Origin: Phyto melanocephala
Lineage: Eukaryota; Arthropoda; Insecta; Diptera; Rhinophoridae
Direction: 5' to 3'
Assembly: GCA_941918925.1 (NCBI GenBank)
Contig: OW799234.1
Location: 109,985,884-110,049,883 of the forward strand
DNA: 64,000 nt
Made by a program: the position numbers and the translations under genes. This document shows positions 11,886 through 23,949 of the stretch, in pieces; position 1 is the stretch's first letter; each line of letters begins with the position of its first letter. Below the pieces are notes generated by a model that worked only from the letters and a program-made list of their open reading frames with translations, searched no databases and was not told where the DNA came from.

Positions 11886-13803
11886 TGGGATACTACGGCG
11901 AAAGGTCTTTTGGGCAACCACACGTACATCTACTGTCTCAAATGGCTCAACAAGCTGATGTTTAAAAATGTACCTGGAGAGTAATGGGACAGTAGTATGT
12001 GAATTTCCAGTATTTGCTGGCAACAGACAGGATAAAGATTGTAGACTATCGAAATTTGAAATTGCTAAAGTCGAGAGCAAGCGCTTGCTTGTAACCTTAA
12101 AATAGAGAACTAAGGTAGAAAAATGTTTACTTTGCTAACCCACCATGCAATGTTATGAAATAAACTAGAATTTATAAAAATTCTATTTTGATTTATAAAA
12201 ATTGTAAATTAAATTAATATGCATACGAGTATGTATGTAACTTTGTAGAAAGTAAACAAATGTATAGAACGAAAAAGAAGATGTTTTGATTTTGAATAAA
12301 AAACCGATTAAAACTTCTTATTATTGAGACTCTTAATTATAAACTGCCGTACACAAAAAAAAAACTCTAAAGTTTCTATTACAAGTTTCCATAAAATATC
12401 AGTTTAATAAACTCTCTATAAGCCATGTATTCATAACAAAAAGTCTATTAAACCCTTGCCCAGCATAATTTGCAAAAAAAAAAAATCATTTTACTATTAA
12501 ACCCTAGACGTAGTTTTCAAAACGACGAACACTGTATTTAAATAAATTTAAGCTTTTTGCTTACCTTTCATATTACCATAGACGTTAGCTTAATATAGCT
12601 TGTGTAGTAAGATTTATCTTTAAAAGAATGAATAGTTTTCGGTAAAACAATTTCTAGATTGTGTCTAACCATGGCCTACTACAACAATATTAAATGATCA
12701 AATATTATTTGATGCTTATTTTAAAAAAAAACTTATTTTTTAAGAACAAAAAAATCAGAAATTTTAAAGAAAAAGTAAAGCATAACAAAACTTCATAATA
12801 AAAATAATAATAAAAAATCCGTAAGCGGTATTCTAATAATTTACACAAGTCAGAAAAAAAAGCTTGAGTCAAAAAATAACAAAAAGTAAAATCCGTAATG
12901 CCTAAATACACAAATGCAACAAATACTTACAACCTGTTGCATGAACCAAACAAACACTTTTTTTAATAAAAAGAGAAAAAACGAATAAAAACTACACTAA
13001 CAAAACAGCACAACAATAACAACAAAAATTAAATGATAAAAAACAACTTTTCTGGAAAGAAAATAGAAAACAGGTGAAACTAAATAAATATTGTTTGCTT
13101 CCTGCCAACTAATAATCGCATTTCCTCGTACTGCGTTTGTGGCAGTCTGTCAAATAAAATAAAAATAATTGTAAAAAAAAATGCTAAAACTAACCATCAA
13201 CTTACGTATGAACTGAATAAGAGGCTTATGGCGAAAAAGTAAATTAAAAGAAAAAAATATTTAATATCGTTAGTTACGAAAGTTTATTTAACAAATGTTA
13301 TTACGATGAGAATATTTTTAAGAAGATTCTATTTTACACTGGCCCTACAGAATTTGTTTAACATTAATCGGATATTTTATATATTTTCGCACTGCAAATT
13401 TTTGTTGACCCAAACGTTATAATAAATTTTCTATAAAATTTCTAGTAAAGAAAAATTCATTGACAACTCTTAAAAATAAAAGAATGTTGTATATGAAAAA
13501 TTAATCGGACCAGACTAAATTTTTAGGCAATAAATGGTAGAAATTTAAAGAATAGTTAATACCTCTATAATGCATTATGATAATTGTAAGAAGAAAACTA
13601 ACAAAAGAATTAGTTTTAAGGCGTACTTTACTTTAATAATTAGAAAGTTGTTTCAAAGCATGTAGGATTTTTTGTGGATTTGCTACTGCTGCTGGTTTTC
13701 TGTTTAATGAAAATATTTTTTTATTGTTACCAATTTCTTATGCGATAAATATATTCTTTAAAAAAAAAAACTGAAAATGCAAGTGTAAACTCAAACCAAA
13801 ATA
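11886..13803. other. non-coding stretch
   Basis: 11886-12080 keeps a slightly higher GC content and a 66-codon minus-strand frame. It may be a continuation of the retrotransposon relic, but I recognise nothing in it. The remainder is plain AT-rich DNA. Confidence 0.5.
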
Positions 13804-14405
13804 CGACAACGCTAATTCGGCTGTGTCAAGCATCAGTATACCCTTCACAAAATATGCAACTATAAGCATAAACATATGAATTGTTTGTCAAACTGGATTT
13901 ACACTTGCTTACTTAACAAATGAAAAACTATACAATTCATACATCCGTACATATGAATTATCATAATAAATTTAACAACTAAAAAAAAGCCAACAAATTT
14001 TTTCCAGATACACGCATAAGTACAATACATACATTCGTATTCATAAAACAACATACAACAACAACCCACAAATTTTTAACAATCATGTAACACCTCTTTC
14101 TTTTGTTTTTTTAATAAAATTATGTTGTTGCATTCTCAATTAAACACATAGGCATAGGCGTTTTTTAGCTCACATCTTAGACGCTAATGTGTCGAAATCG
14201 CTCGTTTTTAATACCAAAATTGTGGAAAGCATTTCCGATAAATTAATATAACATATGAGTCCGTGGTATATATAGGTGTTGCAAAAAGTTGATTTCAACG
14301 CTTGCACGGACGGACAGATGTATAAAGCTAAACCGAATTCTCTATTTATATGGGTTCAGAATTTGTATAATTTATGGGGTCGCAGAAGAATAATGTAGAT
14401 ATCAA
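13804..14405 (-). mobile_element. mini-me/INE-1-like element, copy j
   Basis: Old minus-strand copy. The trailing end is at the left (CGCTAATTCGGCTGTGTCAA then ATACCCTTCACAAAATATG). The GTTGATTTCAAC block is at 14287, the GGACGGACAGA tract at 14309, and the core TTTATGGGGTCG at 14369. The expected outermost leading end beyond 14405 is not recognisable. Confidence 0.65.
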
Positions 14406-14639
14406 GATTAATTAAATGTTACTAATTTCTATTTTCAATGTTGTGATAATAATGAAAGCAAGATACGGAAAGCATTCATTTGTCGTTATCGTTCCAATAT
14501 TGTAACGACAATGTAAATTTGGTTAAAAAAAATTATAAACTAGTTGCTGTATTGATGTTGGCATACCTCTATTAACGTCAGGGCAGCGTTGTGCTGAATG
14601 CCCTTTTCTGCCTAGGTAAATGTGATAAGAAATGTATTC

Positions 14640-15270
14640 TAAAATACTGTTAAACTTACACATATGTAAGGGGGCTATAAAGTAGGCGTACCAATTTAAT
14701 TTCTATTAATCAATATATAATATAATATAATTCTTTAATCTTTTATAATCTTTGTCCATTTGAAAATTATATGAATTTAAAATAAAGTGTTATCAAGGAG
14801 GTGGACGGTAAATGGTTGGTCGATAAATGGGCGCGTCATCTTAATTTTCTAGAATTACGATTATATTGAATAAAAACCCATATTTACGAAATTCCATCGA
14901 TGTAAATGTTTTTCTATTGTTTTTAAATTTTAAACAGACCTTCTTTTGGTCTACACACTGTGCAGCCTAAATACAGACTTTTGTAACTTTTTCGAGAAAT
15001 ATATGTTTTTTGCCAAATAAAATTGATCATTCTACATTTCCGAAAAAAATAATATTTCTTTTTCAATATCTACTCTTGACCGATTAAGCCCAAACATTTC
15101 TGATGTAATATTTTGGAAAAAAATTCATGCCCGTAGCATTTCTTTTTTTAAGCTATATTGTCCTTTCAACGGACAAAAAAGTAACAATTAAAAAAAGTAA
15201 AGTGTACATATTGCCACACTTATTTATAAATAGTCAGCGGTTCAGAAAAAAAATTTTCATGCCAAATTGA
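14640..15270. repeat. interspersed repeat, family E, copy 1
   Basis: This stretch resembles 22.6-23.3 kb in collinear order. Shared blocks include GGGGGCTATAAAGTAGGCGT then ACCAATTTAATTT, ATGAATTTAAAATAAAGTGT then GGAGGTGG, ACACTGTGCAGCCTAAAT, and GAGAAATATATGTTTTTTGC. Substitutions are frequent, so it is old. The partial link to mini-me ends at 22.5 kb suggests family E may be another interior of the same superfamily. Confidence 0.5.
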
Positions 15271-15599
15271 TATAAAGTTTTTCACCACTTTAAAACTAAT
15301 ATGTAAATATGAGCTTAAATATAAACTTTAAAGCACTTAATAATCTAAAATAAAATAAAAACAAAAGAAATCTTCATTTTCTTAAACTTGGCAGCCACCT
15401 GTAAGTGTAAAATTAAAAAAAAAAACAGGGGAAACCTATTACAATTGATGGAAAATAATTGTTTTTTTCACTGAAATGAAGTAAGAATATTTTGAAACAC
15501 AACTTTATGCAACCAACCGTCAAAGTGTTGATGAACGTGTTTATTTTACATTAAATTTGTTTAATCTCAAAAACGTAAAAGGTACAACATGAGGGCTTA

Positions 15600-16676
15600 T
15601 TCTTACCTAGGGTGATCGATTATTTGACTTTTTTACGAAACCGTTTTTCAAATAGTTTGAAATTTAGAAATTAAAAAAAACCGGTTGCTATTTTGAAAAT
15701 TGAGAAAAAACCGGTTAACCGGTTCTAATATATAAAATATAATATTTAAAGAAAAAATTAAAAAAAAGATAATAATAAAAATTATATCTAAATATGAAAT
15801 TTTTACAGTTTATATACGTTTGACTGTACAATTACGCAATAACTGACATGAATGCAGTTGACCCATTTGGTTTCAATTAGTTGAATTTAAGGACAAAAGG
15901 TTCTCTTTACAAGTAAAATAAATAAATACAATAAATTAATACGTATATAAATAATACTTTTTATAAGGCTGTTAAAAATTTTTTTATGTCCTTCTGTACA
16001 TTTTTTGAATGTTAAATAGATCTTTTAAACTAATATGCACTAACGTATTTTGTTTGAAATGATTTCTGTAATTTGAAACACATTTTAAAGGCTAGGGAGA
16101 AAATCCTTATAATTTCATTTTAAAAATTCTTTCTTGTACCCCTGACAGACATACAAATATAGGCATAAACTAGTTTGCTCAATTGTTAAATTGAAATTTA
16201 GGTTGACAGACACTCAATAAAATTAGGTTCTGGGTGGAGAGATTATTGGTTTTTCTTTATTGTAACTACACTTTTTACCTTAAAGAGCTCGATCAGCTAA
16301 GTTTATACTTATTATATTTAACTTTTAACGTTAGGTTTATATCATACAAAAAAAATAAAAAATATTTAAGCTCAATTATTTTTCTTATTTTACATTTGTT
16401 TTTTAAACAACAAATAAATTTCTTACAATAATATGGAAGAATATTTATTTTCTGATTTTTTGAAACTTTTCGCGTACTAAATACACTATGGTACGATTGG
16501 CTACAAAGATATATGAAAATAAACTTAAAAAAATAAAAAACCGGCTTTTTCGGATAAAAAAACCGGTGTATTCGATATTCGAAAAATCAACTTTTAGAAA
16601 AAAACCGCCAGCTGAAAGAGGAAAAAACCGGGTTTTCCACCGGTTGTAAAACCGAGTCGATCACCCTATTCTCACC
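15600..16676. mobile_element. hAT-type MITE, 1061 bp, with 8-bp target duplication
   Basis: The element runs 15608-16668. Its ends are TAGGGTGATCGA at the left and the same sequence inverted at the right (TCGATCACCCTA). The flanking 8 bp are TTCTTACC (15600-15607) and TTCTCACC (16669-16676), 7 of 8 identical. An 8-bp duplication with YAGGG-type ends is the hAT signature. Both subterminal regions carry clusters of AAAACCGG/ACCGGTT motifs (15680-15726 and 16538-16655). hAT transposases are known to bind such subterminal repeats. No transposase frame is present. Confidence 0.85.
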
Positions 16677-18079
16677 CCAGCATATGTTTGTGTGTATATG
16701 CATACATATATACGTAATAAAGGGAAACAAATGTTAATGAGTATGTGTGAAAAAAATCGTTAATTTATTGACCGCTGCATGTGGAACCTGCCATATAACC
16801 GGAAGTTTTAAAAACTAAGACTGCATAAAGGTCTGTGTTAGTTAGGCCAAGAATTAATATGTCCAGTAAAACTGTTGAACACTGCATACATATTCCGTCA
16901 GTCATTTATTCACTTATTCATTTATTAACATTTCTTTTTATGGTTGGGTTAATTCTTACTATTATTTTTATTTATTTATTTTTTTTTTTTGTATGTGAGT
17001 GCATACAAAATAGTTCATCATTATTGAAAGCGAACACAATTTACACTGCTATGATGTACACCAAAAAAAAATTTCCATTTCCCACTGTTTTGTTTTCCAC
17101 TATTCTATATGGTGCTTAAAAATGTCAGTATGTTTGCATATTTAATGTTGGTTTCCCACCACACATTACTCTAACAGCCAGTCATTTATTCATTCATTAA
17201 CATTCAGTTAGGCTGTCAGTTGCCTACTCACACTAAGTACTACTATGAATTCGAGCGATGGTTTTTTTTTTTTGTTATTCTGTCAAATGATTTTCTAATG
17301 ATTTTCTGTGATTTAATTTAATTTTTGTAGAGTTTAAGTTTTATTTGATGTTCATAGATTGTTTTCATGTTCTTGCAGACGCATGAACGGAGAGAGTCAT
17401 TATATATGGTATTTTTTTAAGAGTTGGAGAAATTCAATAGTTGTTTTAATTATTACGCTTGAGAACAGTTTTTATAAAAATAATTTTATTCCAATATTTT
17501 GCTATTACATTGGGAAGCTGCTTCAGGGAAAGTATAAACAATTAACAATATGAAAATTATTTATAAACAAATTTTTCATTTGTTTTTTTTTAATTTAAAA
17601 CTAATTTCTGCCGACTGTGCTTTATGTATGCCATCGTAGTGGCCTAAGTATTCACCACTTTTTGAAGCATATCTGGTCTTGTTTTGTCAATAGTTGGTCG
17701 AATGTTGGCTTCTTAATAATTGATCGTTGCTGGTTTATTAGCATTAAGGCATTCTAGTATACATACAGATATATTAAACAAAGAATTAATACAATGAAAC
17801 AACTTTTGATTAAATGTTTTCCGTCAAGGCGATTTGGTATATCAGCGTTGGAAAAGTTGTTATCATCTGTTAAAATTAAATGAATTTAATTGTGAAAGCT
17901 ATGACAAAGGGTGTAAAAACAAAAAATACGAATAAATTAAGTACATTTGTTATCAAAAAAATGCACTACAATACCGTAACGTAAATCTGAGTTTTCATCT
18001 CTACATAAATTAAAAAATGTATTCGCCTTAACAAACTTTGCCATTACGATTCCCAATCAGCTGTTCCCACGGGAATACC
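16677..18079. other. non-coding stretch with possible microexon
   Basis: No gene recognised. The 94-codon frame at 16835-17119 starts without ATG and is a hydrophobic low-complexity translation. A splice-like segment lies at 17360-17415 (see findings). Confidence 0.5.
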
Positions 18080-18447
18080 TACATGAATATGCCTTGATCA
18101 GCATAGACCAGAGATTTGTCGTCAAAAGGTGTCATATCACACGAGCGAGGTGGACAATTTACAGATCCATTTCAAGTGATGAAGTCAAGCGCTGTTGCCC
18201 AATCTTATTGGAATAATTTCTCCACATCATTTAAAACAATGCTAGAAGTAAAAAAAAATAATGAATTTTTTGCGTTTGCCATTTACGGTAATGTTGGCAC
18301 CGACAAGTGGGCCGATTATGCCTTCATCATGTAAACCGCACCAAACAGTGATATTGTCGGGATGTAATAGAGTCACATAAGAAATGTGCTCTATCAAGAA
18401 TTCTACGAGTTTACATACCGATTGAGCCATGAGCCTTATCGCTGAAT
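18080..18447 (-). pseudogene. DDE transposase relic (Tc1/mariner-like, DUF4817-associated type)
   Basis: On the minus strand from 18447 downwards the frames give FSDKAH, then WLNRYVNS in a shifted frame. The next pieces are EHISYVTLLHPDNITVWCGL, DEGIIGPL and ITVNGKR, then after a gap NCPPRSCDMTPFD and VYADQGI. These pieces match, in order, the usual FSDEAHFWLN, HPEKVTVWC, GGIIGPYFF, VTVNGERY, NWPPRSCDLTPLDFFLWG and VYADKP blocks of insect Tc1/mariner-like transposases. The first catalytic Asp is kept but the following Glu is Lys. The W-x-Q-Q-D-G-A-x-x-H block with the second Asp is deleted. The segment has frameshifts and stops, so it is dead. The N-terminal helix-turn-helix and the element ends are not identified. 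Confidence 0.75.
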
Positions 18448-19299
18448 TTTGAAAATAAATTTTAAATGATTTATATATAAACGCTGTTTTGGTCTTTGTG
18501 TTTGACAAATTATACCTTAAAAAAGTCAAACACACATTATAACTATGAAAGCTAGTTGTACAGGTATCCGAATCCAAAGTTCTACACATTCAAAAACACA
18601 CCCCTTAGAAGACTTACGTTCATACGTGTCGTGTTTTTAGATATATTCACTTCTACTGACGTTTTACAAAATGATGTTACCTTATTGCAACAGTTCGTTG
18701 CATGTTTAATTAATTCTTAATTGCATTTAAGTCAAAAATCCCTCCTTTATTCTGACACATTTCCGTTAACAGACTAAAGTAATAATCATATACTCGGAAC
18801 AAAATATTAGGCAATAAAATCTAAGAAATTTAGTTCACAGCTAACACTTACAAGTTTAAGATTTTCTTTTACATACGTGCGTATATACAACTGTTAGCTC
18901 AGTGTACTTGTAGTATTGCATATTTAGAATTCCATGTAGAAATTCTTGTAATTTTAATGTCTTGTAAGCAATTATCAAACAAAAATATTTGTTTGAAGAA
19001 TTCTACCCATCAGTTAGATAACGATAAGAATAGATGATTATTTTACATCTTTGGTTTTAATTATTTTATTTTTGTCGATTAGTATTCATCGGAATGTTGA
19101 TCAGTATTGATATTTTGTTTTGCGTGTCATTGTAGCATTTTGTTATTTTATCTTTATACAAATAAAAAAAGACAATTTTAAAAATTACCTTAAGTCTGAA
19201 TAAAATTTAAACATTAATGTAAAAAAAAAGTTTGAAAATAGACATTAAGTTACATAATATCTCGGCAAAAAAGCTCTTCCGGAGTGTTCCTTTTATCAT
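18448..19299. other. AT-rich non-coding stretch
   Basis: 18448-18595 is open on the minus strand together with the transposase relic and may be its upstream remnant. I see nothing else. Confidence 0.5.
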
Positions 19300-20541
19300 A
19301 AACAAGTAATAACGCTATATTCGGCCAAGCAAATCTAATAATACCCTTCACCATTATGTAGGTATAGTGGCCATTTCGTAGCTTTGCTTAGATTTATGTA
19401 TGTTATATGTCATTTTGCTTAATTATTTCCGATGTCATGTTTGATTTTGAATTTTTGCGCAGTTAACTGTAATCTAGTAGTCAAGCCATTTCATTTGAAA
19501 CCCTTATTGATGTGATAAGCAAAAATATTATTCGTCATTTTGTTTAGGACGCCATGTTTTAACTTTTTCATATTTAAATGTATTCTACTGGTCAAGCCCT
19601 TTTATTTTATAATCATATCGTCGAGGTTAAGGGGGGAAGGAAAACCGTAATAACTTTTTTTACCCATATATCCTATTTTACTGGCCAAGTCCTTTCGTTT
19701 GATACTAATATTGAGGGTGTTGAAGTGGAAAAATTTTAATAACTTGATTTAACCCAAATATAAATCAATTGTACACCGTTTTGTAGCGGCGACCAACTTT
19801 GATTTAAAATTTTTGTTAATGTTCTATATTTAGTTATTCAGGCCCTTTTTTCATACCCCTCTTTTTCTCTCTCCTTGTGCAGAAGCTTAAGAAATTCGAT
19901 TTTCTTTTGTAAATTTTAGGAAAAACACCGAAGCATTTGTATTTTTGTGCTAATCGCCGGTGTTCTGTATTCCGAGTGAAATAAAATCACTCGGAATGCA
20001 GAACACAGGCGAATATCTCAGTTAGTTTTTAATCGATTTGCCTGTTTTTCTCTGCAGAATTCTCCGTGACTATATCTGTATTTTGATTTCCTTAGTATGT
20101 CTAAAAATTCATTACGAGCTTAAAAACCTTTATAATTAAAATAAAATATAAGTTTTAAAATTATTTTTGCATTAGCTTTGTCGGTTTGTAACCGATTTAT
20201 CAAAAAAAAATTAAGAATATCCCTAAAAGTGTATCGTATTTATGTAGCAAATGTCTATATAAATTAATATAGGGCTGAAAACATTATTTTTAAAAATATG
20301 GGAAAATTGGAGGCATTCGTATTTATAAACTCAGATCTCAGATAATTACGGCGCGATCGTGCTAGATTTCATTAGCGAAAATTGATTTCAACCAACACTC
20401 GGACAATCGGACATAATTTAATCGTCTCCCCTGGTCATTAGCTTTCCGAAAATATATACTTTAAAAATGAATATTGCAGAAATTACAAACAGAATGACAA
20501 AGCTAAATATAACCTTGGCACCACAGATGAAGGGTATAAAA
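19300..20541 (-). mobile_element. long mini-me/INE-1-like element, copy k, with family D interior
   Basis: The trailing end is at 19300 (AACAAGTAATAACGCTATAT then TCGGCC), with ATACCCTTCACC at 19341. The GATTTCAACCAACACTCGGA block and decayed core lie at 20388-20470. The leading end, reversed, is at 20480-20541 (AAATTACAAACAGAATGACA, then AACCTTGGCACCACAG, then ATGAAGGGTATAAAAAG). The interior carries the family D motif CTA-CTGGTCAAGCCC three times (about 19470, 19583, 19669). The same motif recurs on the plus strand at 47.7-48.2 kb. A foldback element sits inside at 19954-20012. Confidence 0.7.
19954..20012. repeat. foldback element, 26-bp arms and 7-nt loop
   Basis: Left arm 19954-19979 (TCGCCGGTGTTCTGTATTCC then GAGTGA) and right arm 19987-20012 are inverted repeats matching at 24 of 26 positions, around the loop AATAAAA. 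The flanks read CTA on the left and ATATCTC on the right. The related but unoccupied site at 47614-47639 has GATATAGACACAAAAATAC without the hairpin, so this is an insertion. A TA duplication would be consistent. The same terminal sequence occurs in the larger foldback at 49.04 kb. Confidence 0.8.
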
Positions 20542-22490
20542 AGGGAAAAGGCAGCTTTTTGGGAAAACAGATTTTTTTCTTGCTTTAAACCATATATTAA
20601 AGAAATTTTATATGTTGAATTCTAGTCCGATTTTGTTAATTTTTTTAAAATGTTTTTTATAACACAACTTAGGTTTTTTGCAAAAAGTAAAAATTACCAA
20701 GGCCACATTTTTTAATTTATCAAAAACCTGAGAACGATTAGACATATTTGTCAATTTTTTTTTATTTACCTATAAAGCTCAATAATGTTTCCTTTTCTGT
20801 TCTAAAAATTTTAAGTAGATGTGGCACCCACATCCCATATAAAACCAAAAGTCTTTAAAGTTCGTGTCGCGTATTATAATAACAACACGCATAGTTGAGC
20901 TTAAAATAAGCTTAAAGGAACAATATAAAGAAAACAGATTTTAAAAGATATCTAGAAAACTACTACTAAACTTTTAGTGTTTTATTTATTTGATTTATCT
21001 TATTACAAGCAAAAATCGATATGATCAGATCAGGAGACATGGTGACACAAAGCCAACAATTATATTTATGGCAATTATTGCATACCTAACAAATCTCAAA
21101 ATCTACCTCCTAAAATACAAAAAATTTGTTCTTTTAGTTCTTAATATTTAAAACTTTGGAAATATTTTACAAAAATATACCGCAATGATAAAAAGTTTAT
21201 TTTAAGTTAAAAACTTTATTTTACTTTAAAAAAAATTTTTAAACTAAACTCTTTAAAATAGAGTTCCTACACTGTACAAAGATTATTTTTGTTTTAATTT
21301 ATGACATTAACATATCACACATTTTTTAATCAAATGTCATGACTTTAGCTATCACTTCCGAATACCCAGATGAATGGGATAAGAAACGCAAATACATAAA
21401 TAACAGAAAAAAAAATTCACATGACATTTACTGGCTGCTTTATTTTTACCATAAAAATAATAAAAATACTAAATAATCTTCACTCAAATTGTTGAATTTT
21501 TTTTTTTTTAACTGTCAATTACATTAAAATCTCTTCTCACAGGCGAACATTAAATTAACTATGGAAAAATGTGATTTTTATTAAAAAATTTAATATTTAA
21601 TGCTCAAAACGCAAACAGTTATTTAATGCCAATTGAGGGAAAACATATGAAGATGTGAAAATATAAAATTCCCCCATGATCATCATTATCAGCAGCACCA
21701 TAATGTCAATAATCACAGTGAAAAATAAATAAATTTTTGAAAAAAAAAACACATTTGTACAAACAATAATCGAGTTTAAATGTGTTAAAGCAATAAACAA
21801 TCAAATATAATGTTTGTGCTTCTTCTTCTTTTCGCTGTCGTATTTAAATTCACTTGTAGGCCGCAAAAATAAATAAATAAATAATAAGCGATGTACATAA
21901 TATTTACTTTTCATGTTAAATAAAACAGGAAATGCGGAAATATATATGCATGCATGTATGTATGTTTGTCAGTCTGTATTATGTTACAATAATTTAACAT
22001 AATTATGTTATATGTATGTATGTCAGAGTTTACACAAAGTCAAACATGCATGTGATTGTTATTCCACTTATGCGAATATCTATAGTGCATGATTGTATTG
22101 TATTGTTTTATTCCAGTTGTTGTTGTTTTTTTTTTGTTTGTTTATAAAATGCCGGCATCATCAGTTTTATAATAGATTAAATGAAGATGACTTTTCTAAA
22201 TAGTAAATGATTTCAACAACAAAAACGAACAAACACAAAATTTATAACTTTATCAGGTCAAAGCAGTGACTAAAATTTTTTTAATAAAATGTATTAATAA
22301 CATTTGTAAATGTTACTGTTACTTCAATAATATTAACTTTTACAAAAAATTGAAATTTCTGATTTTATAAATAAATAAAGAGAACTGAATAAAATATAAA
22401 ATTTAATTTAAAATTTACAATTTATTGAAAAATTAAAAAAAAATAGTTTTTTAGATATACATACATACATATGTAGGTATATGTATATAA
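20542..22490. other. AT-rich non-coding stretch
   Basis: No gene recognised. Short CATG/TATG microsatellite-like tracts lie at 21950-21970 and 22455-22490. The open frame at 21597-21800 is low complexity. Confidence 0.6.
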
Positions 22491-23330
22491 ACAAGCACTC
22501 TACTCGGCTGTGCAGAATTTTTAATACCCACCACCAACGTTTTTGTACTTTTATAGCAACAAATTTTTTATTTTGTTATTAACAGTAATCGCTATGGAAT
22601 AATATCTTTATACTTAAATATGTATCACTTTGTTTGTGTAACTTCGATATGCTAGTAAAATGTTTTCGTAAATTTAGTATTTCTATAAAAGTGGGTGTTA
22701 AAGTATGCGTGTCAATAAAGTTTCTGCTAATAAATAAAACGCAGATATTTCAATATAGTCCCTTATCCTTCTAAAATCTTTATTCATAGAGAAACTACAT
22801 GAATTTGATATAAAGAGTTAAATGGGAGGTGGGCGTAAAAGTAGGCGTATCAACTTAATTTTTCGTTAATGCAAGTCTTTTCATCAAATAGCCATTTTTG
22901 CAAAACTTCAGAATCATACATCTAATTTTGTCAGTTTTATTACGGTTTTAATTTATAATACACCGAAAAAGACACTGTGCGGTATAAATTTTCGTACATT
23001 TTGATCTAGAACTCCATTCCTAGAGCATAGATTTGAGAAATTTTTAGGAAAATATACTTTTTTTACTTTAAATTTGCCTTAAAAAATCAACATTTGCCAC
23101 CAATGACTTAACATTGTTAGCGTTTATCACGATGAATTATGATGGCGTTCGCCACCGGAACAATCTGCATCAACACATACTACTTTTTTAATTTTTTTGT
23201 TTTGCGCATATGTTAGTATCAACTTAAATCGCTTATATCTCCTAAAATGCTAAATAAATTTAGGGATTTTAAGATTGAGCGGAAAAAATTGCTTTTAAAT
23301 GGTTTTTGTTTTGATTAAACTGTGTAATAA
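22491..23330 (-). repeat. interspersed repeat, family E, copy 2, with mini-me-like end
   Basis: The left edge ACAAGCACTCTACTCGGCTG then TGCAGAATTTTTAATACCCA reads as a decayed mini-me trailing end on the minus strand. The interior is collinear with 14.64-15.27 kb, and its last part (23080-23170, AATCAACATTTGCCACCAAT then GACTTAACATTGTTAGCG) also matches 28.18-28.26 kb. This supports three family E copies in the window. Confidence 0.5.
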
Positions 23331-23395
23331 AAAATCGATTTGAATAATAATATGAAATATGATGTATGAAACCCTGCTGTGGCCAAAAGACATAT

Positions 23396-23717
23396 AAAGG
23401 CTATAATTAACGGCATGTTTTTTACATCTGCCTTGACAAATTCCACACTGATAAATACGAACATGTCGTGTGTTACCTTTAAAACATTACTTCTGTAAAA
23501 AACATGTGTTGATAAATCTGGCAAATTTTCAATTAGAGCGCGCTCTATTTTATTCTATCAAAACATCTAACATCAGCTGTTGGCAGAAATCTCTGCTGCT
23601 GCAAATCAGTCAGCGACGATTGCCTGTAAAAGTAGATTTTGTCAGACATGTAGATTAACATATGTCTCACAAATTTTAAAGTCATATGTAAAAAACATGC
23701 CGTGTATTACAGCCTTA
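23396..23717. mobile_element. MITE, family G, intermediate copy
   Basis: Left end AAAGGCTATAATTAACGGCA then TGTTTTTTACATCTGCC; right end inverted, AAGGCTGTAATACACGGCAT. The first 120 bp align with the 8.64-kb copy. The interior (23530-23600, CAATTAGAGCGCGCTC through CAGCTGTTGGCAG) aligns with the 4.0-kb copy. So it is intermediate between the short and long forms. No coding capacity. Confidence 0.8.
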
Positions 23718-23949
23718 ACTAATGTATTTACATAAATGTATTTAAACAAATGTATGTAAAAAAAAAAATATAATCAGCTCGTACCAAAGTCGAATCAAAA
23801 ATAGGTCATGAATATTCATAAACAGGTTTTAAATGAATTGTTCATAAAATTATTAAGTATTTTGTAATATACCTGTATATAAAATGGAAACATCGTCAAT
23901 TAATTCGACAAACAATTCCAAAAATGAGCCACTCTTATTATAAATTACA

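Noticed and set aside
16835..17119. 94-codon plus-strand open frame
   Set aside because: It starts at CTG, not ATG, and is a hydrophobic translation of T-rich DNA with no family motif or splice context.
18116..18334. 72-codon plus-strand frame
   Set aside because: It is antisense to the decayed DDE transposase; the minus strand carries the recognisable motifs.
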